Assembly (NCBI GenBank): GCA_954871525.1
Contig: OX940865.1
Coordinates: forward strand, 9,114,001-9,178,000
DNA: 64,000 nt
Origin: Parietaria judaica
Lineage: Eukaryota; Streptophyta; Magnoliopsida; Rosales; Urticaceae
Direction: 5' to 3'
Below, piece by piece: positions 47,969 to 60,066 of this stretch (its first letter is position 1; the number at the start of each line of letters is the position of its first letter). A program made the translations under genes and the position numbers. A model generated the notes under the pieces. That model ran no database searches. It was not told where the DNA came from and worked only from the letters and a program-made list of their open reading frames with translations.

Positions 47969-50900
47969 AAACTTTATAATATTAAGAAGGATTTGCTAAA
48001 TTTATGTGTCTGATAATGCAGGGGCCTTTTGGGAAACAGACTCAGTGGTTCTATCCCAGCCGCGATCGGTGACTTCACCACGCTCACGTCACTGTAAGTC
48101 AAAAAATTTAATATGAATATTTTGATTTTTTTTTTAAAATAATGTAGGGTGAGTGTGACACCGGGACGGTAACTGGTATTTTGAGAGAATTTTCTTCTGT
48201 TCTTGATTACCGAGAATTAAAAAAATTCAGTATCGATCTGTGACCAGGCTTGTAAAAGACCATTTAAACCGTTATTTTACCGGATTTTATCAGTAAAAGG
48301 GACTATTGCTCTAAAAAATAATTATATAAATTTGTATCGGTAACCGGTGCCCGGTAAAAAAAGCTTCACCCAGAAGTAATGTATTAATATTATTTATTTG
48401 ACCTCACTTCTTGTGTATAGGGTTTTGGAAGATAACTTGCTCAATGGGTCACTGCCTCGGAATCTTGGAAGTCTCACTAGTTTGGAAAGGCTGTAAGTAT
48501 ATGAAATATAATGTGATTAATATTCGGTATGATCATGAAACAATAGAACCTCGTTAAATTAATAATTTTGATTAAATTATATATTGTCGGGTCCAGATTC
48601 TGAAGAACGCGTTATTTATTAACACTCAAAAAATTAATAACCTCGATAGTATAATAAATTCTATGGTACCCACCTTTTAAAGTTATCGGAATGAGAAAAG
48701 AAATGCAAGTATTGACTATTGCATAATTTAATTCTCTAACTTACAGTTTGTGCATTTTCCAGACTTCTCTCTGCAAACAATTTCACGGGAACAATACCGG
48801 AAACTTACGGAGATTTGAAGAATTTAACAGACTTGTGAGTACTATTTATAAATATTTATGACATCTCTACGAGTATTTTTTTCGCTTTAGCTCGATCATT
48901 CCTCATTTTTCTCGCAGTCGGATTGATGGGAGCAATATCACGGGACAAATCCCGAGTTTTATCGGAAATTGGACACTTCTCGGAAGACTGTGAGTCCAGA
49001 TTTTGATTTCATACATTTTATATTTAGAGTTATAAGTTTGAAGAAAATATCTTAATATTGTTATTTTCTTGCTCGAAAAAACTCGTTGCAGTGATATGCA
49101 AGGCACATCTATGGAGGGGCCTATTCCTTCAGCAATGTCAACATTGAGAAACTTAACTGAATTGTGAGATCAAATAGTATATAATTGTTGAGTCGTTTTG
49201 ATCGATTAATTGATCGATATATTGCGAATGTATCGACTTCATAATAATCATCATCTTATTGGCCTTAAATTTTTCAGGAGGATATCTGATCTGAAGGGTT
49301 CAAGCATACCTTTCCCTAACTTAGGAGAATTGAAGCTTTTGAAATTACTGTGAGTTTGACATGATATTCTTTATTTATTTAATGATCGTCAACACATATT
49401 GACTTAATGATTTGGTTTTCTGATCTAGGGTATTGAGGAATTGCCGAATTAGTAGCTCTTTTCCCGCGTTTATCGGAAATCTAACAGAATTGAAAACATT
49501 GTAAGTTCTTAAACGTGGATTAGTAAGAGTCGTGACATCCGTCTCAAATATATTATAGTACTTCAATGGTGTATTTAGCTTAATGTCGGAACTTGTGACT
49601 CTGTCCCAAATATATTTAAGTAATTTTCGCTCACGGGCGGATACGTCGTTTTCTGTATAATGTTTTCAGAGACTTGAGCTTCAACAATATTAGCGGTCCA
49701 ATTCCAGACAATCTGCAGAATATCAATGAAAATGTCGATTTTGTGTAAGCTGCTAGTTTCTTGGTCTACAAGTTATCTATTTTTTTGTTTGGAGGAAAAT
49801 TTATGATTGTATCTATGCAGGTTTTTGACCAACAATGCATTGACTGGAGAAGTGCCAGGCTGGATAATGAACACCCAAAATAAATTGTAAGTATATATTA
49901 TGTAATATCTCTATTTCATTTTAATAATAATAAAAAATTATAATATACTTATTACTCTTGCAGTGACCTATCTTACAACAATTTCACGTTCACATCTCAA
50001 CAACTTAGCTGCAACAGTTTGCCTGTGTAAGTTTTTCTTTTATCGCCATTAAGTTCTGTATCCGGAAATCCGGGAAACCGATATCCGGGAATCCACAACC
50101 TTAGTGTATTCTTGTTGGCTTAAATCTGTGTTGCGTTTTAGAATTCAATTCCTATAAATATTTTTTCGAAATAGTCACTCTCTGACAAAATATATACCTG
50201 AACAGGAACCTAGTTTCAAGTTCCTCGAGTAATTCTAATGACGAGACGTCGTAAGTCCTTTCTTAACACCAATCTTCATTGCTTAAATTGTTCAAAATCC
50301 TTAAAATCGAACTTTGCCACGATGATCCGACTATGAAATTGATTTTTCGTAAACCAGGTGGTGCTTAATGAAGGATCTCCCCTGCCCCCGGGAACCGCAA
50401 CGTAAGAAACAATCTACAATCTTTATGCGATATCGAATATCTCAAAAGTTATATTATTGTGATGCTAATTATCGAAATTTTATAATACTTAATTAATAAT
50501 AGAAATTTGCAAAAACGTACTTAAATTAAAATGCATGTGTACTAATCATTAGCTAGGATTTTTCTATACACAATTATTAAGAACGATTTATAAAAATTAA
50601 TTTGACAGTGAGAGGAGTAATGCGCATTACCTTATCGACCTCGTTAAGGTCTTTATTTGTGGAATTATTAACACAAAATTAAGTTATTTATTTGGACTAT
50701 GTGATTATTTATCAAATTAATCCAGCAATCATATAAGAACTAAACTGAAATTTCTCTGGCAGATCATTCTCTGTTCATCAACTGTGGAGGTCCGAGGCTA
50801 GAAATCGACGGCAATGAGTATGCAGAGGACCTGACAGAGGGCGGCGGAGCGCATTTCATTTCATCGTCGGAAAAATGGGCGTACAGCAGCACCGGGAACT

Positions 50901-53900
50901 TCATGAACAACGGCGATGCGCTGTACCGAGCAACCTTCGAAAACGGGACCAATCCCGGATACTCGCGATCTGCCCGCCTCGCTCCTCTCTCACTCAAGTA
51001 CTACGGAGTCTGCCTCCGCCCGGGTAGTTACCATGTGAAGCTCCACTTTGCGGAGATCATGTACTCCAATAACCAATCTTTCTCGAAGCTCGGCCGTCGC
51101 ATTTTCGACGTCTCAGTTCAGGTAAGACGGAAAATTCACACTTACGGTTTATATGGAATAGTTTTCGGGAAATGTGGCCTGTGAAGGTGACTACAACGGG
51201 TCTAACTGGAAATAGGGAAGGTTGATGTGGCCGGATTTTAACATAATGGAGGAAGCCGGAGGAATCGGGATCGGAATCACGAAGGAACTCGATGTCACTA
51301 TCAATGGCAGCACTCTGGAGATCCACTTGTACTGGGCCGGAAAAGGGACGACAGCTATTCCTGACCGTGGTGTCTACGGGCCCCTTATTTCCGCCATCTC
51401 TGTGACGCCAAGTAAGCTTTGATCAGACTCGATTTTTCTCGAAATTTCTTAATATTTGATCTTTAACAGTAGCTCGTTTTAACAGATTATAGGGTCGATG
51501 ATGGCGGGATTTCTGCCGGAGCAATTGCCGGCATTGTAGTCGGATCGCTTGCTTTTGTTTGCCTTGTTTTATTTGTGCTCTGGAAGATGGGATATTTGTG
51601 GAAGAGAGATATTGAAGATCCAGGTGAGATTGATTTTCAAAGAGTTAACTATGTCCTGCTTAGAAAAAGCCATTTGTAAGATTCTTCATATTTAGCGGCA
51701 CAAATTCCCATTGATTGCATATGTTTTTTTTTTTTTTTTTTCAAGATAACCCAAATTGCTTCCATTATGTTTTTTTCCATTAGTTTACTCTCATTGGTTT
51801 TTTAAATATCATCAATTTGACTCTTGTACAAGAAATCGGGTACCAACGGATTAACTTGTGCCGCTAAAAAAAAGAAAGGGAAATTGGGAGTATACCGCCT
51901 TGCTGATTGCAGCTACTTATGCCGCGAATTTCTCTAGATAGTTTGGTTGATAATTTTTTAAAATTCTTCATGATTTGTCACAGAGCTTCGCGCTTTGGAG
52001 CTACAAACAGGGTACTTCTCACTGAGACACATTAAATCTGCTACAAATAACTTCGACGCCGCAAATAAGATTGGTGAAGGAGGTTTCGGGCCCGTTTACA
52101 AAGTAATTACTTACTGTTTTCCGGCACATCGGGCATAACAAGAAGAATAATAAGACAAACCTCTAATTCTGGATTTATGGTATTGTAGGGTGTACTATCA
52201 GACGGCCGGGAAGTGGCGGTGAAGCAACTATCATCGAAATCGAAGCAAGGAAACCGCGAGTTCGTGACCGAGATTGGCATGATATCTGCATTGCAACACC
52301 CTAATCTTGTGAAACTTTACGGTTGCTGCATTGAAGGGAACCAGTTGTTGCTCATCTACGAGTACCTGGAGAACAACAGTCTAGCTCGTGCGCTTTTTGG
52401 TAAAATCAGCTCAACTTCCCGATTTTCGACACCGTCATGGAAACAAGTGCGTGACTAACTATTAACATCGCTTCACCATTTTCCTTACCGATAATTAGGT
52501 CCGGTGGAGCACCGGATACACCTTGATTGGCACAAGAGGCAAAGGATTTGCGTGGGCATTGCGAAAGGCTTGGCGTATCTCCACGAGGAATCGAGGTTGA
52601 AGATAGTTCACAGAGATATTAAGGCCACAAATGTGTTGCTTGACAAGGATCTAAGTGCCAAGATCTCCGACTTTGGTCTGGCAAAGCTCGACGAAGAAGA
52701 GAACACGCACATTAGCACGCGCATAGCCGGCACAATGTATGATTCTTCCGTCTTCGTGTCTATTTTTTCATTGCATATTTCTTCATCTTCTTTTATTTAT
52801 GTTCTTGAAGTTGGACCCATTTCATTTAGTCCACGTAGTTACAACTCTAAGGGCCTGGCAAGAAAACCCTGCTCTTCGTTTTTAGCGGCTACATGTCATA
52901 GGAGTGAATCCGTGAACAAAATTTGGGGTTTTGACACGGAAAATGTTGGTCCAAGCCCGGGTTTACCCGATATAAACCGAGATTTTACAAGTTTTTTTAA
53001 TATGTATTGAATTTGAATATACTTGAAAGGAAAATAAAAGCAGAATCCGGGACAAGGAAGGACCAGTACCCGTAAAGTCTCACCCTTAGACTTCATCTGA
53101 CTTATAGAGGGACCTTTTGTCTTGACAAAAAACTGAAACAAAATATTTTTAACTGAAGTTGGTGGGGCCATCTAAAGAGGGCTCCTACAAAAATAGGCGT
53201 ATGCCGCTAATAGCGGCGCACACACGGTATTCTTTAGTAAAAGGCGAAAGAATAGTTCGCTATGCATGCACCGCACGGCTCCGTGAGATTTCATGAATTA
53301 ATCTGAATGTATAAATATTGAAACCACCAGGTATAATAGCGTTGTCACTTGCCCATGTGGGACTTTCTTCCTGGGGGCATATTTCTTTTTTGCATTTCGG
53401 TCACTGTAGTTGAATTCATTTCATCTAATCCAACTAGTTACAATCTGAGTCCTGTCTTATTCTTTTATTCAGCGGTTACATGGCTCCCGAATATGCGATG
53501 CGAGGTTACTTGACCGACAAGGCAGACGTCTACAGCTTCGGAGTCGTCGCCCTAGAGATTGTCAGCGGAAAGAGCAACACCAACTACAGGCCAAAGGAAG
53601 AGTTTGTCTATCTTCTCGATTGGGTAAGCCTCAAAATTGTGCCGATTCGAATATGGATGAAACTAATGTACCCGTACAAATACTAAAACCGGTATTGGCG
53701 ATGAAAACTTTGGGAATCTATATTATCGGTCTCGGTTTTATATATTAAAATTGAAATATCTTCTTAAATATACTAAATTATAGATTATTTTACCTGTAAA
53801 AAACAGGGATATTTTACTTATTTTTTACCATATCAGTAAACGGATATAACCGAGACCGTGAATAAAATACTAGTTCCCCGGTTTGTACAAGTCAACATAC

Positions 53901-54345
53901 ACTTACGGAACTTTTCCCTCCCATTTTCCCACTGTACATGTAGGCCTATGTACTGCAAGAGCAAGGCAATCTTCTAGAGCTTGTAGATCCAGATCTTGGC
54001 TCAAAATACTCTAAAAAAGAGGCGATGACAATGCTAAACCTCGCCCTTTTGTGCACCAATCCGTCTCCGAGCTTGAGGCCGTCGATGTCCTCAGCTGTGA
54101 GCATGCTGGAGGGTAAAATCCCAGTACAAGCGCCGATAGTAAAGCGCAGATCACCGGCGGACACAGACGCGAAGTTCAAGGCCTTTGAGAGGCTCACACA
54201 CGACAGCCAATCGGACTACTCGTCGTACTCGCACGAAACCCATCAAGCGGGCGTCTCAGCCGACGCACCGTGGATTGATTCTGAGGTTTCTATCCACAGC
54301 AAGGATGGTAACCAAAACAATGTTGCCTCGTCAAGTATGCCATAG
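45403..54345 (+). CDS. Gene C: LRR-VIII-2 (RKF1-like) malectin/LRR receptor kinase, complete
   Basis: Receptor serine/threonine kinase, 1016 residues in 24 exons: 45403-45532, 47171-47339, 47652-47723, 47813-47881, 48022-48093, 48421-48492, 48763-48834, 48918-48989, 49092-49163, 49278-49349, 49429-49500, 49670-49744, 49821-49886, 49964-50026, 50206-50250, 50358-50401, 50763-51121, 51216-51411, 51486-51623, 51984-52102, 52189-52399, 52499-52736, 53473-53623, 53944-54345. The total (3051 bp) is in frame with GT-AG introns. Signal peptide ([17 protein letters not shown]), LRRs, malectin (LFINCGG; YWAGKGT), TM helix near residues 610-632, and an RD-type kinase with [18 protein letters not shown] and DFG. 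Exon sizes 18-23 equal or nearly equal those of gene B, and the kinase protein is almost the same. The ectodomain is clearly diverged. Introns carry small MITEs, and intron 22 is about 600 bp longer than in B. Confidence 0.95.
45533..47170 (+). other. Intron 1 of gene C (1.6 kb)
   Basis: Between the signal-peptide exon and the cap exon. Very AT-rich, with poly-A at about 45714-45731, several short TA runs and a long TA microsatellite. No coding frame of note. Confidence 0.8.
46252..46288. repeat. TA dinucleotide microsatellite
   Basis: About 18 uninterrupted AT repeats inside intron 1 of gene C, likely length-polymorphic. Shorter TA runs occur at 45850, 45893 and 47939. Confidence 0.95.
48145..48373. 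mobile_element. Small hAT-like MITE in gene C intron 5
   Basis: Left end TAGGGTGAGTGTGACACCGG and right end (complement CTGGGTGAAGC...ACCGGGCACCGG) form imperfect termini with CCGG-rich subterminal motifs. Flanks AAATAATG (48137-48144) and AAGTAATG (48374-48381) match at 7 of 8 positions, as for an old 8-bp duplication. Similar ACCGGT-rich sequence occurs in gene A intron 18 (about 1800-2150), gene B intron 23 (about 40040-40280) and gene C intron 23 (about 53680-53880). Confidence 0.55.
51692..51867. mobile_element. Candidate MITE in gene C intron 19
   Basis: TTAGCGGCACAA at 51692-51703 is exactly inverted as TTGTGCCGCTAA at 51856-51867, enclosing T-rich DNA. No target duplication was found. 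The CGGCA motif recalls the ends of the 23438 element. Confidence 0.45.
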
Positions 54346-55232
54346 ATTTTGTGCTAAGTTTCTAAATTTTTGGTTTATTTTTTTCTTCATTTGATTTGTG
54401 TTCCAGTCTTGATTTGCTTGCAGTATAGTATTATTCTTTTGTAAAATTGTTGTAAGGCGATCCCTATTGGGGGATAGACATAGGTATGTTATATAAAGAA
54501 ATGAATATCATTGTTTCATAATTAACTATTCACTAATCATCTCAATTTCTATAGTTTCATAATTAACTATTCACTAATCATATTCTATATAATTCGTGGT
54601 TGAATTTGATGATATAAATTGTAGAGGACTTTTGTTTATTTATAAATTTACTAATTTATGAACCATTTATGTGTCGCTACTTTCATTTCTTAAACTTTTA
54701 AGTATTTGTGTTGAATTTTTCGATTACTTGATATGACTTTTATAACAAGTACTTGAATATTGAGCAACCCGTTACGTCCAGTAAAAGTCCATGCCAGCCG
54801 ATAATATCCCACTTTACACCGCCTCCGAATAAGCCATCAGGCCTCGCCCCGTAAAGGCCTAATCCCGTTAAAACCTGTCCTGTGAAAATGCGGGTTCGTG
54901 CTTGTCGGTCGGAGTGAGCCTCAATGGCTCTTCAAATGCCTAGCCCGCAGGCTTGGTTGGCCTAAAAATTTGTGGGCCGGCCTACCCCGTCCCAGCCCAC
55001 TTGATACAATATATACATAAGTAACTATCTGAAAAACGACTGGCCAAAAAAAAAAGAGAATTTTTATAGCCTCTGCAAAACAACAAGATTTATTTAGAAT
55101 AATGAAGAAAGAATACACATTTACAAAAAGAAAATAAAAAACGACAGATAACTTTATTTATCTTTTTTAATTTCTGGTCCCTCGAACAGCGTGCCCAATT
55201 ATAAGCTGCAAAAATTCCAACAAAATTGCTGT
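54346..55232 (+). other. 3' region of gene C and spacer
   Basis: Contains the 3' UTR of gene C (a direct repeat of TAATTAACTATTCACTAATCAT occurs near 54520 and 54559) and a GC-rich patch at about 54780-55005 with GGGCCGGCC and GCCCGC motifs that resembles degraded hAT terminal sequence. No gene seen. Confidence 0.55.
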
Positions 55233-55260
55233 GCTAAAACTAGAGCTGCACGGATCCACC

Positions 55261-55375
55261 GCGAACCTACCTCGCGACGAGTCGCGACGCACTCCTGCAA
55301 GTCGCGACGCGTCGCGACGCGAGGGTGAAAGTCGCGACGCGTCGCGACGCGAGGGTGAAGTCGCGACTCCAGCGT
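55261..55375. repeat. Left subterminal GTCGCGAC array of hAT
   Basis: About six copies of the self-complementary octamer GTCGCGAC, including a two-copy tandem block of roughly 30 bp made of paired octamers plus GCGAGGGTGAA. Such arrays are the expected transposase-binding regions of hAT elements. Confidence 0.85.
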
Positions 55376-55670
55376 GGCGATCCGCGCACACGATCCAACG
55401 GCCACGATCGTGCCACCTCAGCGATCCGATGGTTGTGATTTTTTGTGTTTGTTTTGGGCGTAAATCCCAAAATTTTTACCCGAATTTCATTCAAATTTCA
55501 CCCACCTCAATAATTATTCACCCACCCAACTATCTCCTCCAACCCTATAAATACCACCCCTTCCTCCCTCATTTCCTCACCAACAATCTTCCATCTCTCT
55601 CTCAATTTCTCAAAGTTCTCTCAATTCTCAAAGTTCTCTAAAGTTCTCAAAGTTCTCAAAGTTCTCTATT

Positions 55671-56684
55671 ATGTCTCGAAGAAGCGGTAATTCCGGGGGT
55701 CGAAGGACGGCTAGGAGGTTGGAACCCCAATTTCAACCCATGGCTCCCGGCCAACCTACGCCCGATGGCTATATCCCCGTTATGCTACCGGCAGAAATTT
55801 TTCCTTCCCAACCAAATCCCGATTACCCCGACGATACGGTACGGTCTCTACGACCTAGTCTAGTCCGGGCGATGGGCGCGCACGACGCCAATCCGGAGCG
55901 TGTGCCCCAAGTTTTGGTCGACGCGGTAGCTCAATTAAGGGCGGGAAATAACGATCCGTTTTTCCAACTCATGCTTCAACAACAAGCCGGTGAAGAATTC
56001 CAACAACCCGACGAAGACGAAACTCAACGCGCCCACGACGCCAATTTTCAAGAAACTCAACACGACCTTCGGACGCCGCGCTCTGTCCATGGCTCTGTTG
56101 TCGGCTCGTTCCACGACGGTTCCCCCGAACCTTCCCATCAAGAAGCCGCTGAAGCCTCCGTCGGCAATCCTCGACGTTCTCGATCCGGGTAATAATTAAT
56201 AAATTTAATAATTTTAATTAATTAATTATTATAAGATTGGACCGCTTTAGAGTTTAGCCGGAGACTCAAGCAAAGATTGGATCGCGGGGAATCATCGGGA
56301 TCCGGTACGCCGCCGGCACGGACGGACGACACGGACGGCGCGCCAGACGAAGTGAAGCGGTACTACGGCCTTCGGATCGACGACGAATCATCTGAGTTCG
56401 ACGTCATCAGGTGGTGGAAGAATGAACGGGAAAGATTCCCGATATTGGCAAGAATGGCGAGGGACATCCTGTCCATCCCCATTTCAAGCGTTGCATCGGA
56501 GAGCGCCTTCAGTACAGCTCAGAACATCATCGACGATCGGAGGTCCTCAATAACCAACACACACCTCGAGCAAGCCGTGGTGTTGAACGATTGGATGTTC
56601 CGCAACCCCGTAATCGGCCAACGTTCCGAACCAACCGAGCTGGAGCTTATGACTGAAAGGTTTGAATCATGGTTCCCCGAGTGA
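55671..56684 (+). pseudogene. hAT transposase with core deleted (N-terminal and dimerisation parts)
   Basis: The first frame (55671-56192) starts MSRRSGNSGGRRTARRLEPQ and runs 173 codons through a Gln/Asp/Arg-rich region with no known fold. An AT-only 45-bp linker follows, then a frame ending at 56684 that encodes the hAT C-terminal dimerisation domain (YYGLRIDDE; PISSVASESAFSTAQNIIDD). The BED zinc finger and the catalytic RNase H-like core are absent. The linker starts GGTAATAATT and ends TTATAAG, so it might act as an intron, but a plain internal deletion is simpler. The dimerisation part lacks inactivating mutations. Confidence 0.85.
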
Positions 56685-57059
56685 TGCAAAGTTAGCGCCA
56701 ATAATGATGTGCTCTTTCCTCTCTTGGTTTTTAGTCCCTAAGGAGGGTTTTACAAGAGAGGTTTTAGTGAGGCATCTTGTAATGTTTACACTGAATATTA
56801 CAGCTTTCTTCCACCTTATTGTAATATTCACAATGAATAATACAACTCTTTTTTTTAATATCTCGTTTTGTTATATTTATTTATTTGTTATATTTATTTA
56901 TTTGTTATTAAATATTTAAAAATAATATTATGTTACAAATTTACATTTTTAACATTTAAATTCGGTTAAAAACTAACAATTAACAAAGTTAAACATCGGA
57001 ATCAAAAATACAACTTTTGCCGCAACCCAAAAATAGCCAACCTTCTCTCTCGAGTCAAC

Positions 57060-57164
57060 ACGCCGCGACCAAGCCGCGACCAGCCGCGACCGCACACGTC
57101 GCGACGCGTCGCGACGTGCTTTCTCGCGGTTTTGGCGACAGAGTCGCGACCGGTCGCGACGTGT
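57060..57164. repeat. Right subterminal GTCGCGAC array of hAT
   Basis: Three GCCGCGACC-like units, then four GTCGCGAC palindromes in two closely spaced pairs, ending just before the right inverted terminus. Confidence 0.8.
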
Positions 57165-57188
57165 AAAGTGTGCAGCTCTAGCTAAAAC

Positions 57189-58084
57189 GTTGAGTTGCGC
57201 ATGGACCAACAGAAAAACAAATGAATAGAATAATGATTTTTGAAGCAAAAGTACTCCAAAATAGCAACATATGCTAAAGTATTTTTTCATTGTACGTATT
57301 TTCCATTACTGTTAAAAGGTTAAATCTAAAGACCGAATATAAATTGATTAATTAAAATCACACTTTTAGTAATATTAAAATTCTAAGACTTAACTAAATA
57401 AAATTAGAATATATTGTTGTTTTCACTTAATTCTTTCTTTGACTCATCCATTTACAATTTTGGATAATCATAAAACGTCCTATCAACAAATCTTTTGCCT
57501 TAAATGATGCCATCTTCCGAGTTCTTGCCCTTGAGATTGACAAGTGTTAGAATCACCCCGCCTAATGAAGCCCCAAGGTCCTCGCCACACACACTTTCAG
57601 TTGAGTTTGACCTGATACCATCCCAACGCTCTAACTATTCTATCGAATTGACGATTATTTCCAAGTATCCGTACGAGTCTTTCTAACATGTTTATTTTTT
57701 TTCACTCGCACAATAGGTCACCCTTCCTAAGAATGCTTGAGACCAAACACACTTAATTTTAGAGATGCTAATAATCAAATCTCTTAAAGCTCTTCAATTA
57801 TACTCGTACAATAATTTCAAATAACTTTAAAAGTATTTTTACTCTAAATATCACAAGACAAAATAAATGTTATCCCGAAACACAATTGTCTATTGTGCAT
57901 TGTTGAATTGTGTGTCAACTCTCATTTCTGCAACTTATCCTGACCCCTTATCCCCTATATCTTAAATAAACCATGCAATCTCAGCCGTCCGATTAGCCCT
58001 TCCCATTGCTACACCCCAAAACATATATTCTTTTAGCATCCCGAGATTATAATATCACCCAACACTCACTCTACGTACCTTCTC
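57189..58084. other. Spacer upstream of seipin gene
   Basis: AT-rich with several short ORFs that match nothing recognised. The right part is the seipin promoter region. Confidence 0.6.
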
Positions 58085-58090
58085 TATAAA
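58085..58090 (+). promoter_or_regulatory. Putative TATA box of the seipin gene
   Basis: TATAAA in CTCTATAAAACTGCC, 73 bp before the ATG. This would give a short A-rich leader. Confidence 0.65.
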
Positions 58091-58157
58091 ACTGCCATGT
58101 TCTCTTCCAAAAAACACACAAACTAAGCAAAAAAAAAAACGAAAACGAAAGACTATC

Positions 58158-60066
58158 ATGGAGGAGGAGCCAAAATTTTATCATCAAAACGGCTGCGGAG
58201 ACGAATTCGGACGCGGGTTTTCGCAGAGCGACGACGACGAGTTTCTTGGGTTTGATCCGAGCGCAAACTGCAAACCTCGAAGTTTGTGGTTTGTGCTCAA
58301 GTGCTTTCTGCTAAGAGTGCTCCTCCACGGAGCCGACAAGGCGGTGAAGGACCGTAGAGCGTTGAAGCCGAGAAACGGCCTTGCTTTGAGCTTTGAGGAA
58401 AAGGAGTGTAATAATGGTAGTTTCTCTAATGATTATTCAAAAAAAGAAAAGATAAACTCCATGGATGATAAAGAGAGCAACTTTCTAGCTTTCATTGTCG
58501 CGCTAATGATGAAGTTCGTGGGGCTTCAGTTCAGTCTGATGATCAGCTTCTTGACTTTTCCGATCTGGTCGTCTTATATGTTCTTGATGTTCTTGCTCTT
58601 TCCGTTTCAAACACTAAAACAAGTAAAAGGGTACTTCATGAAAAAGGCATTGAAAGTATGGGGTTACGCTTATTTGACGGTTTCGTCTTCGGTTTCGAAG
58701 CACACAAGAGCGCAAAAGTCGAAAGCAGTGAGGCTTGGCAAGGCATTTTTCTCATCTGTGTACGTGTGTTTCGTGCTCCTCGGATTGTTGGCAATGGGGT
58801 TTTTCGTAGGGGGTTTTATGATCAAACGGGTGATTGAAAAACCGGTTCAGTTGCGAGAGAGCCTCAATTTCGACTATGGGAAATCCAGCCCCGTCGCTTT
58901 CGTGCCTCTCGATGGCCTGAACGATGCTCGGGCTGTGCCTCAGAACCACAAATTGGAAGTTTCTGTTTCGTTGGTCGTCCCTGAATCCGAGTACAACCAG
59001 GAACTTGGAGTTTTCACGGTAATATTCCTTTTATGTTCTTCCTGTCATGCTTCATTCTTGTCATGTGTGATGCCTTGTTTAACAAGTAAGAGAAGATATA
59101 TTTTGTCAAACACATAATACTTTTGAATAACATATCTTATTGCCTCAGGACCACAAAACTGCATTTTTTTTTTATCTATTTATTGAAAGATAAGTAAGCC
59201 ACATTATTTCAGATACAGTCTTTTAGAATTTCTTTTATATATATTTGAAATATATGTAATTACAAAGAAATTTCTACCAATATTACTCCTACACTAATTG
59301 ACTAGCTATTTCATTTTATAGACTATTGATAATGATAATTAATATTTTTCTTTCAAGGGATAGACACTTCAGTGGAATTTAAATTTGTCATTATAGTTAA
59401 AGCAATGATATAATTTATCATGTTATTTTAATCTCCAAACTGATTTTTTTTCTTCTGCATGTTTTAGTGCATGTGCATCTATCTGAAGAAAATAAGGATC
59501 TATTCATAATTTTGTACATGATTTCTTATTTGTAGAATGTTGCTTAATCTTACCTCTAAAGCATTGTAAATTGATATAAATTAATTAAATGAATTAAGGT
59601 GAGAGTGGACTTCCTATCCGAAAACGGCAAGGTTCTATTAAGCTCAGGCCATCCGTCAATGATGCGATTCAAAAGCCGGCCACTCCGCTACGCCGAGACC
59701 TTCCTCAGCTCTCTCCCTCTCATCACCGGCTTCCAATCGGAATCTCAAATCATAACCACAAAATTCACGGACTTCACGGAAGGAATCGAGCCAACGAAGT
59801 GCCTGAGGATTGCACTTGAGCAGCGAGCCGAGCACCAACCGCTGGGCGCAGGCATTCCTCAGGTCTACGAGGGGTCGCTGCTTCTGGAGACCGAGCAGCC
59901 AAGGCTTAAGAAGCTTGCTTGGCTCTGGAGAAGGACGCTATTTGTGTGGAGTGGCATTGTGTCGTTTCTGGTTGAGTTGGTTTTCGCTTCGGTCTTTCTA
60001 CGGCCCTTGATAGCCCCGAGGCCAATTCGGAAGAGCGGTTTAGGCAAAAAACAATTATGCACGTGA
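58158..60066 (+). CDS. SEIPIN2: Seipin (SEIPIN2/3-type), complete two-exon gene
   Basis: ER membrane protein that shapes lipid-droplet formation. Exons 58158-59018 and 59599-60066, phase-0 GT-AG intron, 442 residues. The acidic N-terminal region (residues 1-110, SDDDEF) is the extension seen in plant SEIPIN2/3. Hydrophobic blocks lie at about 110-150 and 197-222 (SVYVCFVLLGLLAMGFFVGG). The lumenal seipin domain starts with PVQLRESLNFDY, includes YNQELGVFTVRVDFLSENGK across the splice and RSRPLR-type KSRPLRYAETFLSS, and a C-terminal TM lies at about 399-423 (LFVWSGIVSFLVELVFASVF). The ATG follows a TATA box. Position beside RKF1-like kinases supports the SEIPIN2 orthologue, recalled as AT1G29760; the SEIPIN2 versus SEIPIN3 choice rests on synteny, not alignment. 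Confidence 0.9.

Larger units (their letters stand above)
55241..57180 (+). mobile_element. hAT transposon, internally deleted, with perfect 8-bp TSD
   Basis: 1940 bp bounded by the direct repeat GCTAAAAC (55233-55240 and 57181-57188). The inverted ends TAGAGCTGCAC are exact over 11 bp. Both subterminal regions are dense in the 8-bp palindrome GTCGCGAC: about six copies on the left, four on the right. It carries its own promoter (CTATAAATACC near 55546) and a transposase reduced to its N-terminal part and its dimerisation domain. Non-autonomous, but its ends look intact enough to be moved by a related transposase (inference). Confidence 0.95.

Noticed and set aside
55231..55641. 136-codon plus-strand ORF
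   Set aside because: Translates the GTCGCGAC array and promoter of the hAT; repeat-derived, not a gene.
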